From positions 1-58,730 of the forward strand of contig NZ_PJPV01000005.1 of NCBI RefSeq assembly GCF_002864045.1: a stretch of 58,730 nucleotides of DNA, written 5' to 3'. Shown one piece after another: positions 1-8,574 of this stretch. How positions within the stretch are numbered: the first letter of the stretch is position 1; every line of letters begins with the position of its first letter. This DNA is from Endozoicomonas acroporae. GTDB lineage: Bacteria > Pseudomonadota > Gammaproteobacteria > Pseudomonadales > Endozoicomonadaceae. Made by a program: the position numbers and the translations under genes. The notes under the pieces are model-generated. The model was not told the DNA's origin. It saw nothing but the letters and a program-made list of their open reading frames with translations, and searched no databases.

Positions 1-159
1 AGTTGGCCAAATGGAATCGTATATTTCTGGCTAAGTGGACAGTTACTATGCAAGGCACAACGCAGGGAGCATAGCCGTAGCTATGTGACCGGAGTTGTAA
101 CGCCGCAGAGTGACTGTTCACTTAGTCAGAAAATATGATTTCATTTGGTTAACTACTTA
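1..159. repeat. MITE-like palindromic element, family A, copy 1 (5' edge at window boundary)
   Basis: This is a non-coding element whose two ends are inverted copies of each other: the left end agttggccaaatgg matches the reverse complement of the right end catttggttaact. Inner arms also pair (cagttactatgc near 39 with cgcagagtgactg near 103). A short hairpin, agcatagc-cgta-gctatgt, sits at the centre. It is about 96% identical to the complete copy at 58365-58528, and one terminal arm recurs at 17074-17110. No reading frame is evident, so it would be a non-autonomous element moved in trans. The first few bases of its terminal repeat lie outside the window. It directly abuts the stop codon of the next gene. 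Confidence 0.8.
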
Positions 160-163
160 ACCG

Positions 164-976
164 CTACTGAACTGTCAGCCCCTTCTCTTTCGGATTTCCA
201 AGATCCCGCAGGGTATTTTCCAGCTGTTGCAGCCGCAGAGAGACCTGGCTCTGGAAAGCGCCCAGCTTTTTACTGAGTTCATCCTGGGTTTGCGCAGAGG
301 CTTTTATTTGCTGCTCGACACTCTGTTGTGCAGATAAAGTGCTCTTTAAACCATCAATTTCAGCTTTCAGTGCTTCAACACGGCTAACCATATCCGAATT
401 GGCAACCAACTGCTCAGTGGTCACCGCCTTAATGACCTGGTCCAGCTCATTCAGCTTTGAGACCGCCTGCTCGGAGGACTTTTTAGCCGCATCAAACTGT
501 TTGACAGCAAAGTCGACTTTCTTTGCCCCCTGGTCAATCTTATCTTTATTCTCATTAATCCATTGACGGTTTCTTTTGTTAGCAACATCCCAGAGCTTGC
601 GAATTTCAGAGTTCACTTCTTTAAGTTCTGAGCGGAAGATGGAGTCACTCTGGTTAATGGACTCACCGGTTTGAGAAACCTGCCCGGTCACCAGGCCCAG
701 TTGATCCCGGGTTGCCTGAAGCTCCTGCCGGGTCTCCTTCAGGGCCTTGTGCAGCTCAGTCACCTGCCAGTAACCCCCGGCAGAAACACCGGCCAGAAGC
801 ACAAACAGAACACCCGAGACCAGATAGCCCATACCGCTGCTTTTACCGTTGGCTGCGGATTTACTGAAACTTTTTGGCCCGGAGCCTGTGGGACGGTGCC
901 TGGAAGGACGCTGGTCAGCGGTTATGGATAAGTCCTGGTTTGACTGATAAATCTTGTTATCCTCTTGCATACTCAC
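164..976 (-). CDS. Single-pass membrane protein with long coiled coil
   Basis: The protein has 270 residues and I do not recognise a named family. Residues 1-48 are polar and basic (Arg, Ser, Lys rich). Residues 50-70 form one hydrophobic segment. From about 72 to 260 the protein is charged and heptad-like, with leucines and alanines typical of coiled coil. The layout suggests a short cytoplasmic N-terminus, one membrane anchor and a periplasmic coiled coil. The first codon is GTG at 974-976; an ATG two codons downstream (968-970) is an equally good start behind the ggaaag at about 981-986. The stop TAG lies only five bases from the family A repeat, so transcription probably ends in or near that palindrome. 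Conserved proteins of this shape occur in related gammaproteobacteria, but no function can be assigned from sequence. Confidence 0.75.
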   Translation of the reverse strand: MSMQEDNKIYQSNQDLSITADQRPSRHRPTGSGPKSFSKSAANGKSSGMGYLVSGVLFVLLAGVSAGGYWQVTELHKALKETRQELQATRDQLGLVTGQVSQTGESINQSDSIFRSELKEVNSEIRKLWDVANKRNRQWINENKDKIDQGAKKVDFAVKQFDAAKKSSEQAVSKLNELDQVIKAVTTEQLVANSDMVSRVEALKAEIDGLKSTLSAQQSVEQQIKASAQTQDELSKKLGAFQSQVSLRLQQLENTLRDLGNPKEKGLTVQ

Positions 977-1267
977 TGCTTTCCATCAAAAACACCGATC
1001 AATTTGTGTATTTTTTAGACTCGGACGAAACGGTGTTCCCGGCTCCTGACTGTTCTGAAAAAATGAGGGACCATTGTAGAAGAAAGAAATCCTGCCCCCA
1101 ACCTTTTTATTCAACGTAAAGGAGTGCGTTGGACTTGAAATTTCTGCGGCAAATCTCAAGATACATTCCACATGGATTCGTAGTAGCCACAATGCTACTA
1201 TCGCTTTGCGAAAAATCAGGTCTCTGAACGAAACCAATACTATTCCAACCACAGCGGGAGAACACAA

Positions 1268-1849
1268 ATGGCTTTTCAACTGCCTGAGCTGCCCTACGAG
1301 CGCAATGCCCTTGAACCACATATCTCCAGGGAAACTCTGGATTACCATTACGGCAAACATCACCACACTTACGTTGTCAAACTGAACGGTCTGGTTGAAG
1401 GCACCGAGCTGGAAAACAAGAGCCTGGAAGAGATCATCAAGACGTCTGAAGGCGGCATCTTCAACAACGCTGCCCAGGTATGGAACCACACCTTCTACTG
1501 GAACTGCCTGAGCCCCAATGGTGGCGACAAGCCTTCCGGTGAACTGGCAGCAGCTATTGACAAAGCCTTTGGCTCTTATGATGAGTTTGTTGCCAAATTC
1601 TCTGACATGGCCGTTAACAACTTTGGTTCCTCCTGGACCTGGCTGGTAAAAAACACCGACGGTTCCCTGGAAATCGTCAACACCAGCAACGCCGGTACAC
1701 CAATCACTGGCGACCAGAAGCCTCTGCTGACCTGCGACCTGTGGGAGCACGCTTACTACATTGACTACCGTAACGTGCGTCCAGACTACCTGAAAGGCTT
1801 CTGGGCCCTGGTGAACTGGGAATTTGTTGCGGCTAACTTTGCGGCTTGA
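1268..1849 (+). CDS. sodB: Superoxide dismutase [Fe]
   Basis: This 193-residue Fe/Mn-family superoxide dismutase converts superoxide to oxygen and hydrogen peroxide in the cytoplasm. The four metal ligands are in place: His27, His74, Asp157 and His161 (in the DLWEHAYY motif). The [11 protein letters not shown] segment, with Gln70 next to the metal site, is typical of the iron enzyme. Length matches E. coli SodB (193). The start is ATG behind a cgggag Shine-Dalgarno. The 291-bp upstream gap has no gene and should hold the promoter; I did not find a convincing Fur box. It is monocistronic by spacing, with a strong hairpin about 100 bp downstream. In a host-associated bacterium it would help against host-derived oxidants. 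Confidence 0.97.
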   Translation: MAFQLPELPYERNALEPHISRETLDYHYGKHHHTYVVKLNGLVEGTELENKSLEEIIKTSEGGIFNNAAQVWNHTFYWNCLSPNGGDKPSGELAAAIDKAFGSYDEFVAKFSDMAVNNFGSSWTWLVKNTDGSLEIVNTSNAGTPITGDQKPLLTCDLWEHAYYIDYRNVRPDYLKGFWALVNWEFVAANFAA

Positions 1850-1947
1850 TCAGTCAACTGTCAGATACCCAATTAAGTTGGGAAACACACCTGACCAATT
1901 GGCAAATAAACCTGTTGAGTTAGGAAATATTTCCGAGACAGGGGTCT

Positions 1948-1981
1948 ATACCGCCTGATAAGAACGCTTATCAGGCGGTAT
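1948..1981. terminator. Perfect 15-bp hairpin downstream of sodB
   Basis: ataccgcctgataag (1948-1962) and cttatcaggcggtat (1967-1981) pair perfectly around an aacg loop. It lies 99 bp after sodB and has no T-run on either side, so it is not a textbook intrinsic terminator. It may act as a mRNA 3' stabiliser, a bidirectional terminator or a protein-binding palindrome. Confidence 0.45.
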
Positions 1982-2154
1982 CTAGAATACTTAAAAGAGA
2001 TAATAGCAACTTTCCTTAATTCCAGATCGTAAAGAAAATATCCTCTTGGGAAAAGCAAGGTCGTTGCACTGGCTCAGACTATATCCCCGGACTTTTCATC
2101 ACTGAAGCGCCTTCATTACACGGTAACCAGAAACACTCTGTTCCCGGCAATCTT

Positions 2155-2255
2155 CCTCTTGGCCCTTGACGACGAATCACCTTAATTGTGAAACCCTGAT
2201 TTTCAATGCCTCCGTACCGGGAATCTGGCCAATCTGAGAATGCTGCAAGGAGCCT
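2155..2255 (+). pseudogene. Remnant of a third RING-ankyrin paralogue
   Basis: DNA here aligns by eye with the junction between the RING domain and the first ankyrin repeat of the gene at 4963-7176. The stretch cttgacgacgaatcacc (2165) matches cttgacgatgaatcgcc (about 5223), and cgtaccgggaatctgg (2214) is identical at about 5271. One frame still encodes RTGNLANLRML, matching RTGNLETLKIL of the intact protein. The frame is broken by a small indel just before this motif, and neither the RING cysteines nor further ankyrin repeats survive. The rest of the 594-bp gap between sodB and 2445 contains the hairpin at 1948-1981 and no gene I can support. Confidence 0.65.
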
Positions 2256-2444
2256 GTATTTCCATCCATAGCCTAAGCATTAAGAGCAGAGCAACCTTTG
2301 CTTTGCAGGTTTGGATAGAAATAGATAGCAAGCTGGCGCAGAGCAAACTCTGTACTAACCTCAATGAATCTGAAGACCTGCAAAATGGATTTAGTGAATG
2401 TTTCATCTATTTTTACGGTTCGCAAGAGTATTGGGATAAGTAAT

Positions 2445-2738
2445 ATGCAGACGACAAATTCCACACAAACAGAATCCAGTAAACCCTGGTCGATAAGAAA
2501 TACTGATTACAGCGACACGGGATTTTTACTGGGCTGTGCTGCGGGTTGTTTCCTGGGGCATTCTGTAGTCGTTTATAGCGGTGCTGGATGCCTTGCTGGC
2601 GCAGCCATTAATACGCTCTGCCAAAACGATTATAACGATAAACATTGTAAAGATCTTAAAATTATAATCCTTGGATCAGAAGAGCCTGTCAGCAAAAGAT
2701 CAAACAGTATTCCTGTTACTAACCAACCGAAGCATTGA
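2445..2738 (+). CDS. Small glycine-rich, possibly membrane-associated protein
   Basis: The preferred start is ATG at 2445, behind gggataag, giving 97 residues; an in-frame ATG at 2364 would add 27 residues but lacks a clear ribosome site. Residues about 25-58 are hydrophobic and rich in small residues (repeated GC, AG and GA pairs: GCAAGC, GAGC, LAGAA), like a glycine-zipper membrane segment. The N- and C-termini are polar. I recognise no family. It sits between the decayed RING-ankyrin remnant and the first intact RING-ankyrin gene and might be part of the same island. It could also be a chance open frame. Confidence 0.4.
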   Translation: MQTTNSTQTESSKPWSIRNTDYSDTGFLLGCAAGCFLGHSVVVYSGAGCLAGAAINTLCQNDYNDKHCKDLKIIILGSEEPVSKRSNSIPVTNQPKH

Positions 2739-2957
2739 ACAAAACCGGGGCGCAATTCCACTCACTTTTGGATAGGAGCAATTACCGTGTAGGGCAGTCT
2801 ATTCTCGGACGCCTTTATGAATCAGGGCTTTTAATGGCTGCCAGATGTTTGTGGTTGCCATCCATTGAATTCTGGTGAACAACCTTCTTTGCCTGGTGCA
2901 AAGTGGTCAGGCTTGTTCCTTACTTAGGGATTTGAACAACAATAATCTTGTTCCAGG

Positions 2958-3002
2958 TTTTGTTTAATGGAATTTTCTCTGCTGATTTTTGTCCTACCCA
3001 CA
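2958..3002 (+). promoter_or_regulatory. Conserved leader upstream of RING-ankyrin gene 1
   Basis: About 45 bp are shared with 4893-4934 upstream of the second RING-ankyrin gene: both read ggaattttctct, then four variable bases, then atttttgtccta and ccaca. The block ends 25-28 bp before each start codon, where a 5' UTR, operator or promoter edge would sit. Conservation outside coding sequence indicates that the duplication carried the regulatory region with it. Confidence 0.5.
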
Positions 3003-3027
3003 ATTGAGTCTTAAAGCAGGCGAAGTG

Positions 3028-4824
3028 ATGAACGCGGCAGGTTTTGCATTTAGTTGTCCTATTTGTTTCGAGGACGGCCATATTGGAGGCCCGCCTGGCG
3101 GGAATTCGCTGGTCAAAACCTCTTGCCCGGCATCCCACGTTTTCCACCTGAAATGCATCACCGAATGGCTTGAAAGTGATCAGCAGAAGATAAAAAGACT
3201 TGATGAACGCCAATGCAGTCAATGCACGGAACGGGCACTGCCATTGCTTCTTTTGGACAGGAGCAACGTTATTGACAACGAATCAGCTTATTGTGAGTCA
3301 CTGATGTTTAATGTCTGCCGTACCGGAGATCTGGCAACATTGAAGATGTTGCTGCGCGAAGACGAGACCCTGGCAAACCGGACTTACCGTTCGGTGCTCA
3401 CCGGTCATTCTGAACACCTGTTAGTTGTCACCATCAATTACGGCCATTCTCATTGTGCCCGGGCTTTGATCGACTACGGTGCCGATGTCAATGCCGCTGG
3501 TCACAATGGTGAGACGCCCCTGCATGTCGCCATCCGGAGGGGCCGCGCCGAGGTCGTCGACATGTTGATCAGGGCCGGTGCCGATGTCAATGCCGCTGGT
3601 CACAATGGTGAGACGCCCCTGCGCATCGCCATCCGGAAGGGCCGCGCCGAGGTCGTCGACATGTTGATCAGGGCCGGGGCGAATATCAATAACGTACTTC
3701 GCACCGCTGTCCGGGAGGGCAATGTTCGACTCCTTCGATACCTGATCAGCACCCAACCCAGTCAACCAGCCCTTAATACCGCCCTGCGCGATGCTGCCGA
3801 ACGGGGGCAGGCGCTGTGCCTTTACATCCTGATCATAGCGGGAGCGAACGACCTTAACGGTGCCCTTTACGCTGCCGCCGAGCGGGGGCATACACAGTGC
3901 CTTGATATTCTGATCACAGAGGGAGCAAACGACCTTAACGGTGCACTGTACATTGCTGTTCTGACGGAAAACATCGCGGGCCAGGTTGTTCTGACCCAAC
4001 AAGGAGCAAATATTGCTACCGTACTGCACACTGCTGCCAGACAAGGTTCCTGGGAATTTTTCAACCTCCTGAACGACCCGACACACATCAATGACACCGA
4101 TGCAGAAGGTCAAACGCCGCTGCATATCACCGTTGCCAACGGGCATTGCAAATGCGTGGAAAAGCTGCTTGAAACCGGGGGAGTAAATATCAATAGCACT
4201 GATAGCCTGGGCTATACGGCTCTCCACCTCGCTGCCCGCAATGGCAACACAGAGATCGTCAACGCCTTGCTGGCCGCTAACAGCATCAAGACCAATGCCC
4301 GGAATAAAGATGGCTGGACGGCTCTCCATTTAGCGGCCCGCAGAGGCCACACAGAGACTGTCAAGGCGTTACTGGCTGCTAAAGGCATCAATGTTAATAA
4401 GAAGGACCACGATGGCTGGACGGCTCTCCACATGGCTGCCTGGAATGGCCACTCAGAGACCGTCATGGCGTTACTGGCAGCTGACGGTATCCAGATTAAT
4501 GAGAAAGATCTCGATGGCTGGACGGCTCTCCACCTCGCTGCCAGATACAATCATCCAGAGTCCGTCAAAGCGATACTGCAGGCTCCGGGTATCCACGTCA
4601 ATGCAACAAATACCAATGGCTGGACGGCTCTCCACCTCGCTGCCAGATACGGCTGTCCAGAGTCCGTTGAAGCGTTACTGGTCGCTTTCGACATCCTGGT
4701 CAATGAGATGGATAAAAATGGCGATACGGCTCTGAGCCTGGCTACAAGGTTTGGTCACACCGCCAGTAAGGAACTCCTTATTGAAAATGGGGCAATGAAT
4801 CCACCGTTCTGCCATCTACTATGA
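3028..4824 (+). CDS. RING-H2 finger protein with about 16 ankyrin repeats (predicted host-directed E3 ubiquitin ligase)
   Basis: ATG at 3028 is preferred (599 residues), behind gcaggcga; an in-frame TTG at 2989 is the alternative. Residues 10-66 carry a complete RING-H2 pattern: C10-x2-C13, C33-x3-H37-x2-H40-x2-C43, C63-x2-C66, the eight zinc ligands of a C3H2C3 RING. In eukaryotes such domains recruit a ubiquitin-charged E2. From about residue 85 to the end come about 16 ankyrin repeats. Repeats 11-15 are close to consensus (GWTALHLAARxGHxETVKALL), while repeats 5-9 lack most of the turn and are shorter. Ankyrin arrays bind proteins and would choose the target. The product is likely delivered into host cells, but no secretion signal is recognisable. 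It is a tandem paralogue of the next gene. Repeats 2-4 include a recent 99-bp duplication (3478-3675). Confidence 0.85.
   Translation: MNAAGFAFSCPICFEDGHIGGPPGGNSLVKTSCPASHVFHLKCITEWLESDQQKIKRLDERQCSQCTERALPLLLLDRSNVIDNESAYCESLMFNVCRTGDLATLKMLLREDETLANRTYRSVLTGHSEHLLVVTINYGHSHCARALIDYGADVNAAGHNGETPLHVAIRRGRAEVVDMLIRAGADVNAAGHNGETPLRIAIRKGRAEVVDMLIRAGANINNVLRTAVREGNVRLLRYLISTQPSQPALNTALRDAAERGQALCLYILIIAGANDLNGALYAAAERGHTQCLDILITEGANDLNGALYIAVLTENIAGQVVLTQQGANIATVLHTAARQGSWEFFNLLNDPTHINDTDAEGQTPLHITVANGHCKCVEKLLETGGVNINSTDSLGYTALHLAARNGNTEIVNALLAANSIKTNARNKDGWTALHLAARRGHTETVKALLAAKGINVNKKDHDGWTALHMAAWNGHSETVMALLAADGIQINEKDLDGWTALHLAARYNHPESVKAILQAPGIHVNATNTNGWTALHLAARYGCPESVEALLVAFDILVNEMDKNGDTALSLATRFGHTASKELLIENGAMNPPFCHLL
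3478..3675 (+). repeat. Near-identical tandem 99-bp ankyrin units
   Basis: Units 3478-3576 and 3577-3675 differ at only a few positions (catgtc versus cgcatc, agg versus aag). Each encodes 33 residues, one ankyrin repeat. Other repeats in the gene differ far more, so this is a recent duplication within the gene and a likely site of slippage or recombination. Confidence 0.85.
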
Positions 4825-4892
4825 GCGATAAAATTCGGAATTATTAATTAAACGGCTAAGATAGCCTAATCAAAAACGCCTCGTTCAAAATA

Positions 4893-4934
4893 CTGTTTTA
4901 AGGAATTTTCTCTAACGATTTTTGTCCTAACCAC
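4893..4934 (+). promoter_or_regulatory. Conserved leader upstream of RING-ankyrin gene 2
   Basis: This is the second copy of the leader block described at 2958-3002, containing ggaattttctct and atttttgtcctaaccaca. It ends 28 bp before the ATG at 4963. The rest of the 138-bp gap between the two genes shows no terminator-like hairpin, so read-through from gene 1 is also possible. Confidence 0.5.
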
Positions 4935-4962
4935 ATCCCTTATTGCACAGAAAGCTTCAACC

Positions 4963-7176
4963 ATGCACAGCGTCAGCGGCAACACCACAGATTTTTCCTT
5001 TAATTGCTCTAACTGTATAGGCGACGACAGACATATCAGAGGACAACATGGCGGACATTCACTGGTCAGAGCCTCTTGCCCGGCGTCTCACGTTTTCCAC
5101 CTGGAATGCATCAGCAAATGGCTGGACAGTGATCAGCAAAAGGTAAAAAGGCTTGATGAACGCCAATGCAGTAAATGCATGCAACCGGTACTGCCATTAA
5201 CTCGTCTGGACGGTAGCAGAGTCCTTGACGATGAATCGCCCTATTGTGAATCCCCGATGCTTAATGCCTGTCGTACCGGGAATCTGGAAACGCTGAAAAT
5301 ATTGCTGGCCGAAGATGGGACTTTGGCTAACCGGACTTACCGTTCGGCGCTCACCGGTCATCCTGAACACCCGATAGCTGTCGCCATCAATTACGGCCAT
5401 ACAGATTGCGTCCGGGTCCTGGTCGACTGTCATCCTAATGTCAATGCCGTTGGTCACGATGGTGAGACACCTCTGCAAAATAACACCATCCGGCAGCGCC
5501 ACACCATTGACTTGCAAATGCTGCTGACCGGGGCTGGAGTGAATATCGATAACGTACTGCACGCAGCTGTCCAGAAGGGCAATGCCGAACTCCTTGATTA
5601 CCTGAACAGCACCCAACCCGGCCAACGTGCCCTTAACAACGCCCTGAATGAAGCCGCCGGGCAGGGACAGACGCAGTGCCTTGAACCCCTGATCAACATG
5701 GGAGCAAACGACCTAAACGGTGCCCTGCGCGAAGCCGCCGAGCAAGGAAAAACCCAGTGCCTTACCACCTTGATCAACATGGGAGCAAACGACCTTGACG
5801 GCGCCTTGCGCGAAGCCTCCAGATGGGGGAAAACGCAGTGCCTTGAACTATTGATTAGCAAGGGCGCGAAAGATCTTTACGGAGCCTTGTATATTGCAAT
5901 CCTGACGAAAAATATTGAGGTACGGCGCGTTCTGGTGAGTAAAGGAGCGGATATCACTACCGTACGGAGCACTGATAACAAAGACAATCCTATGAAAAGT
6001 TTCATTAGCCGGATCATCTTTAGTTACATCAATACCAACGATGAAGCAGACATAAAACCACTGCATTGCGCCGCTGCCAGGGGCTATACCAAAGGCCTTA
6101 AAAAGCTGATTGAAACCAGGGGAGTGGATGTCAATGCCACTGATTACCATGACCATACGGCTCTTCGCATCGCTGCCTGCTGTGGCCACACAGAGACCGT
6201 CAAGGCATTACTGGGCATTTCCGGGATCCAGGTCAATATTGAGAATACTTCCGGCGAAACGGCTCTCCACTTTGCTGCCTGGAGTGGCCACACAAAAACC
6301 GTCAAGGCATTACTGGCCGCTGACGGCATCAAAGTCAATCTGCAGAATTGCATTGGCTGGGCGGCTCTCCATTTTGCCGCCAAATTCGCCAGTCCAGAAA
6401 CCATCAAGGCGTTACTGGAAGCTGACGGCATCAATGTCAATGAGAAGGATGACGGAAACTGGACGGCTCTCCACGTAGCTGCCGCATACGGCAATGCAGA
6501 GAACGCCAAGATGTTACTGGCTGCTGGCGGCATCAAGATCAATGAGAAGGATGACGAAGGCTGGACGGCTCTCCATTTAGCGGTCTACGACGACGAAACA
6601 GAAGTCGTCAGGAGGTTACTGGAAGCTGACGGCATCAAGGTCAATGAGAAGACTAACGATGGCTGGACGCCTCTGCACCAGGCTATCAGATACGCCAGTG
6701 CAGAAACTGTCAAGGTGTTACTGGCTGCTGACAGCAGCGGGATCAATGAGAAGAATAACAAAGGCTGGACGGCTCTCCACCTGGCTGTTGGATTCGCCAG
6801 TGTAGAAATCGTCAAGATGTTACTGGCAGCTGACGGCATCAAGGTCAATGAGAAGAAAAACGATGGCTGGGCAGCTCTCCACTTAGCTGTCCATAGAGGT
6901 GACACGGAGATTATCAAGTTGTTACTGGATGCTGACGGCATCGAAGTCAATGTGAAGACAAACAAAGGCTGGACTGCTCTGCATCAGGCTGCCAACAATG
7001 GCAACACAGAGATCGTCAAGATGTTACTGGCTGCTTCAGGTATACAGATCAATGAGCAAACTAACGCAGGCTCGACGGCCCTCGGCCTGGCTACCAATTA
7101 CGGCTACACCGATTGCGCAAAACGCCTTGCTGAAAGTGGGGCAGTGGATAATCCATCGCCCTGCCCGCTACAGTGA
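4963..7176 (+). CDS. RING-H2 finger protein with about 20 ankyrin repeats (paralogue 2)
   Basis: The protein has 737 residues. The RING-H2 ligands are C15-x2-C18, C39-x3-H43-x2-H46-x2-C49 and C69-x2-C72, in the same spacing as gene 1. The block ASCPASHVFHLEC and the linker KRLDERQCSKC are nearly identical between the two. Ankyrin repeats begin near residue 90 and run to the C-terminus. The first eight line up one-to-one with those of gene 1, including the short degenerate LNGALREAAEQG type. The C-terminal consensus block is longer here (about ten GWTALHLA-type repeats), which accounts for the extra 138 residues. Predicted role: a host-directed E3 ligase with a different target surface. The gene ends in a short polar tail (PSPCPLQ), comparable to the tail of gene 1. 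Confidence 0.85.
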   Translation: MHSVSGNTTDFSFNCSNCIGDDRHIRGQHGGHSLVRASCPASHVFHLECISKWLDSDQQKVKRLDERQCSKCMQPVLPLTRLDGSRVLDDESPYCESPMLNACRTGNLETLKILLAEDGTLANRTYRSALTGHPEHPIAVAINYGHTDCVRVLVDCHPNVNAVGHDGETPLQNNTIRQRHTIDLQMLLTGAGVNIDNVLHAAVQKGNAELLDYLNSTQPGQRALNNALNEAAGQGQTQCLEPLINMGANDLNGALREAAEQGKTQCLTTLINMGANDLDGALREASRWGKTQCLELLISKGAKDLYGALYIAILTKNIEVRRVLVSKGADITTVRSTDNKDNPMKSFISRIIFSYINTNDEADIKPLHCAAARGYTKGLKKLIETRGVDVNATDYHDHTALRIAACCGHTETVKALLGISGIQVNIENTSGETALHFAAWSGHTKTVKALLAADGIKVNLQNCIGWAALHFAAKFASPETIKALLEADGINVNEKDDGNWTALHVAAAYGNAENAKMLLAAGGIKINEKDDEGWTALHLAVYDDETEVVRRLLEADGIKVNEKTNDGWTPLHQAIRYASAETVKVLLAADSSGINEKNNKGWTALHLAVGFASVEIVKMLLAADGIKVNEKKNDGWAALHLAVHRGDTEIIKLLLDADGIEVNVKTNKGWTALHQAANNGNTEIVKMLLAASGIQINEQTNAGSTALGLATNYGYTDCAKRLAESGAVDNPSPCPLQ

Positions 7177-7262
7177 GCAATGAAATAGTGGAACTCCGTT
7201 ATTGAACACTTAGCGTCCTTTTTCAGTTCCATAAACACAGACTCCACGATAAGGGAGCAGTC

Positions 7263-8555
7263 ATGAATATCCCGCAAAGCAATCGTATTACCAATTACCT
7301 GTTTGCCACAGATCATAATGTTGTTTTTCAGGAAAGCACCGGAAACTTACTGCCACCTAATTTAAAACATGAAATGCTGAAAATTTACCAGCAGAGCCCT
7401 GCCCGCTTCAGTGAAAATAATCACAGCATTCCCATTAATTTAAGAAATATTGAACTGATCCATGTATTGCCAATTCTGGCTCAAACCGATTACTTTTTTG
7501 AGAAACTAAATAGCCATGCCCTGGAGTTCTGTAAAAACATCAACAAAGTTTATTCAATAGATATACAAATGGCCCTCTGGGATACAGGCCCCTTCAAAAC
7601 ATTATCAGATATCGGGAAATTCATGGAATCCATTATTGCCAAGCACAATGTTAGAAGTGATATAACTCATAATGAAAAAATAGCATTCAAATTTGTGCTA
7701 ACCGGTTTATTAAAAATGGATCATGACTTGGATGTTTACAACTCAATCCGAATATTGAACACATTATCGAAATATTTTCACCCCGACAAAAGTATCAGAC
7801 ACTGTGAACTCTACTCATGCATCTTAAGCAAAGGACCACGACTTGCCATGGTGATATATGATGTGTGGAACTTAAATAATACACCGAAACTCTCACTTCT
7901 AAAAAATGAGGTTTTTGGTATGTCTGTTTACCGGTTAATTACATTAATTGCCCAGCTAAATGAAAGTAAAAATGAAATCCCAGGAGTTGCAGATCGATAC
8001 CAGCTTCGGCAAAAGATACAATTAAGATTAGAAACACTCAAATGCATTAGCCTGAAAGAAACCCTGTTAAAGACACTTATCAAATACAATGAACTAGCAA
8101 TACTGGAAGCATTGATGAATCGTGAAGACTTCAACATCAATGAACTGCGTATTAGTGGAGAAACACCACTGATCTATGCCATTAAACATAGAAGCCAATG
8201 GATTATCGATTTTTTAATAAAAAAGCAAGATGTCAATGCGCTTGGCCTGGAAAAAAAAACACCCCTTCAAATAGCCATTGATTGCTACAGTAAATATCTT
8301 GATGAGAATGAATCCGTTGATTATTGCAACCCCTACAAACCCGTCGTTGAATCTTTATTAAATTGTCCTCAACTCGACGTTAATGCTCAGGATTCACTGG
8401 GCATGACCGCTTTATGCCATATTGCCATGCTACCAAAAACCGATTCTACATACTTTTCGTTTATCGAGAAGCTGATTGCCAAGGGTGCCAACATTGAAAA
8501 AGCTGTTTATGGTTATGGAACAGTGATTAGTTTATTAGGGCAAAGTAAAACATGA
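7263..8555 (+). CDS. Ankyrin-repeat protein with unrecognised helical N-terminal domain
   Basis: The protein has 430 residues; ATG follows a strong aagggag Shine-Dalgarno at six bases. Residues 1-255 are helical, rich in Ile, Leu, Asn and Lys, and match no family I know; there is no RING. Residues about 260-330 hold two ankyrin repeats (SGETPLIYAIKHRSQWIIDFLI, then KKTPLQIAI). Residues 360-412 hold further degenerate ones (DVNAQDSLGMTALCHIAM). The coding sequence is visibly more A+T rich than its neighbours, which suggests a different origin or relaxed selection. It is co-directional with the two RING-ankyrin genes, 86 bp after the second, and may be transcribed with them. Likely an effector-type protein; function unknown. 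Confidence 0.75.
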   Translation: MNIPQSNRITNYLFATDHNVVFQESTGNLLPPNLKHEMLKIYQQSPARFSENNHSIPINLRNIELIHVLPILAQTDYFFEKLNSHALEFCKNINKVYSIDIQMALWDTGPFKTLSDIGKFMESIIAKHNVRSDITHNEKIAFKFVLTGLLKMDHDLDVYNSIRILNTLSKYFHPDKSIRHCELYSCILSKGPRLAMVIYDVWNLNNTPKLSLLKNEVFGMSVYRLITLIAQLNESKNEIPGVADRYQLRQKIQLRLETLKCISLKETLLKTLIKYNELAILEALMNREDFNINELRISGETPLIYAIKHRSQWIIDFLIKKQDVNALGLEKKTPLQIAIDCYSKYLDENESVDYCNPYKPVVESLLNCPQLDVNAQDSLGMTALCHIAMLPKTDSTYFSFIEKLIAKGANIEKAVYGYGTVISLLGQSKT

Positions 8556-8574
8556 CCAACTCCAAGGTTAAAGA

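Noticed and set aside
1130..1170. sigma-70 promoter for sodB (ttgaaa, spacing about 17)
   Set aside because: The matching -10 region is too poor to call by eye.
3421..4550. Antisense frames opposite the ankyrin repeats, up to 302 codons
   Set aside because: They arise from the periodic ankyrin codons on the plus strand; composition and repeats are simple reflections.
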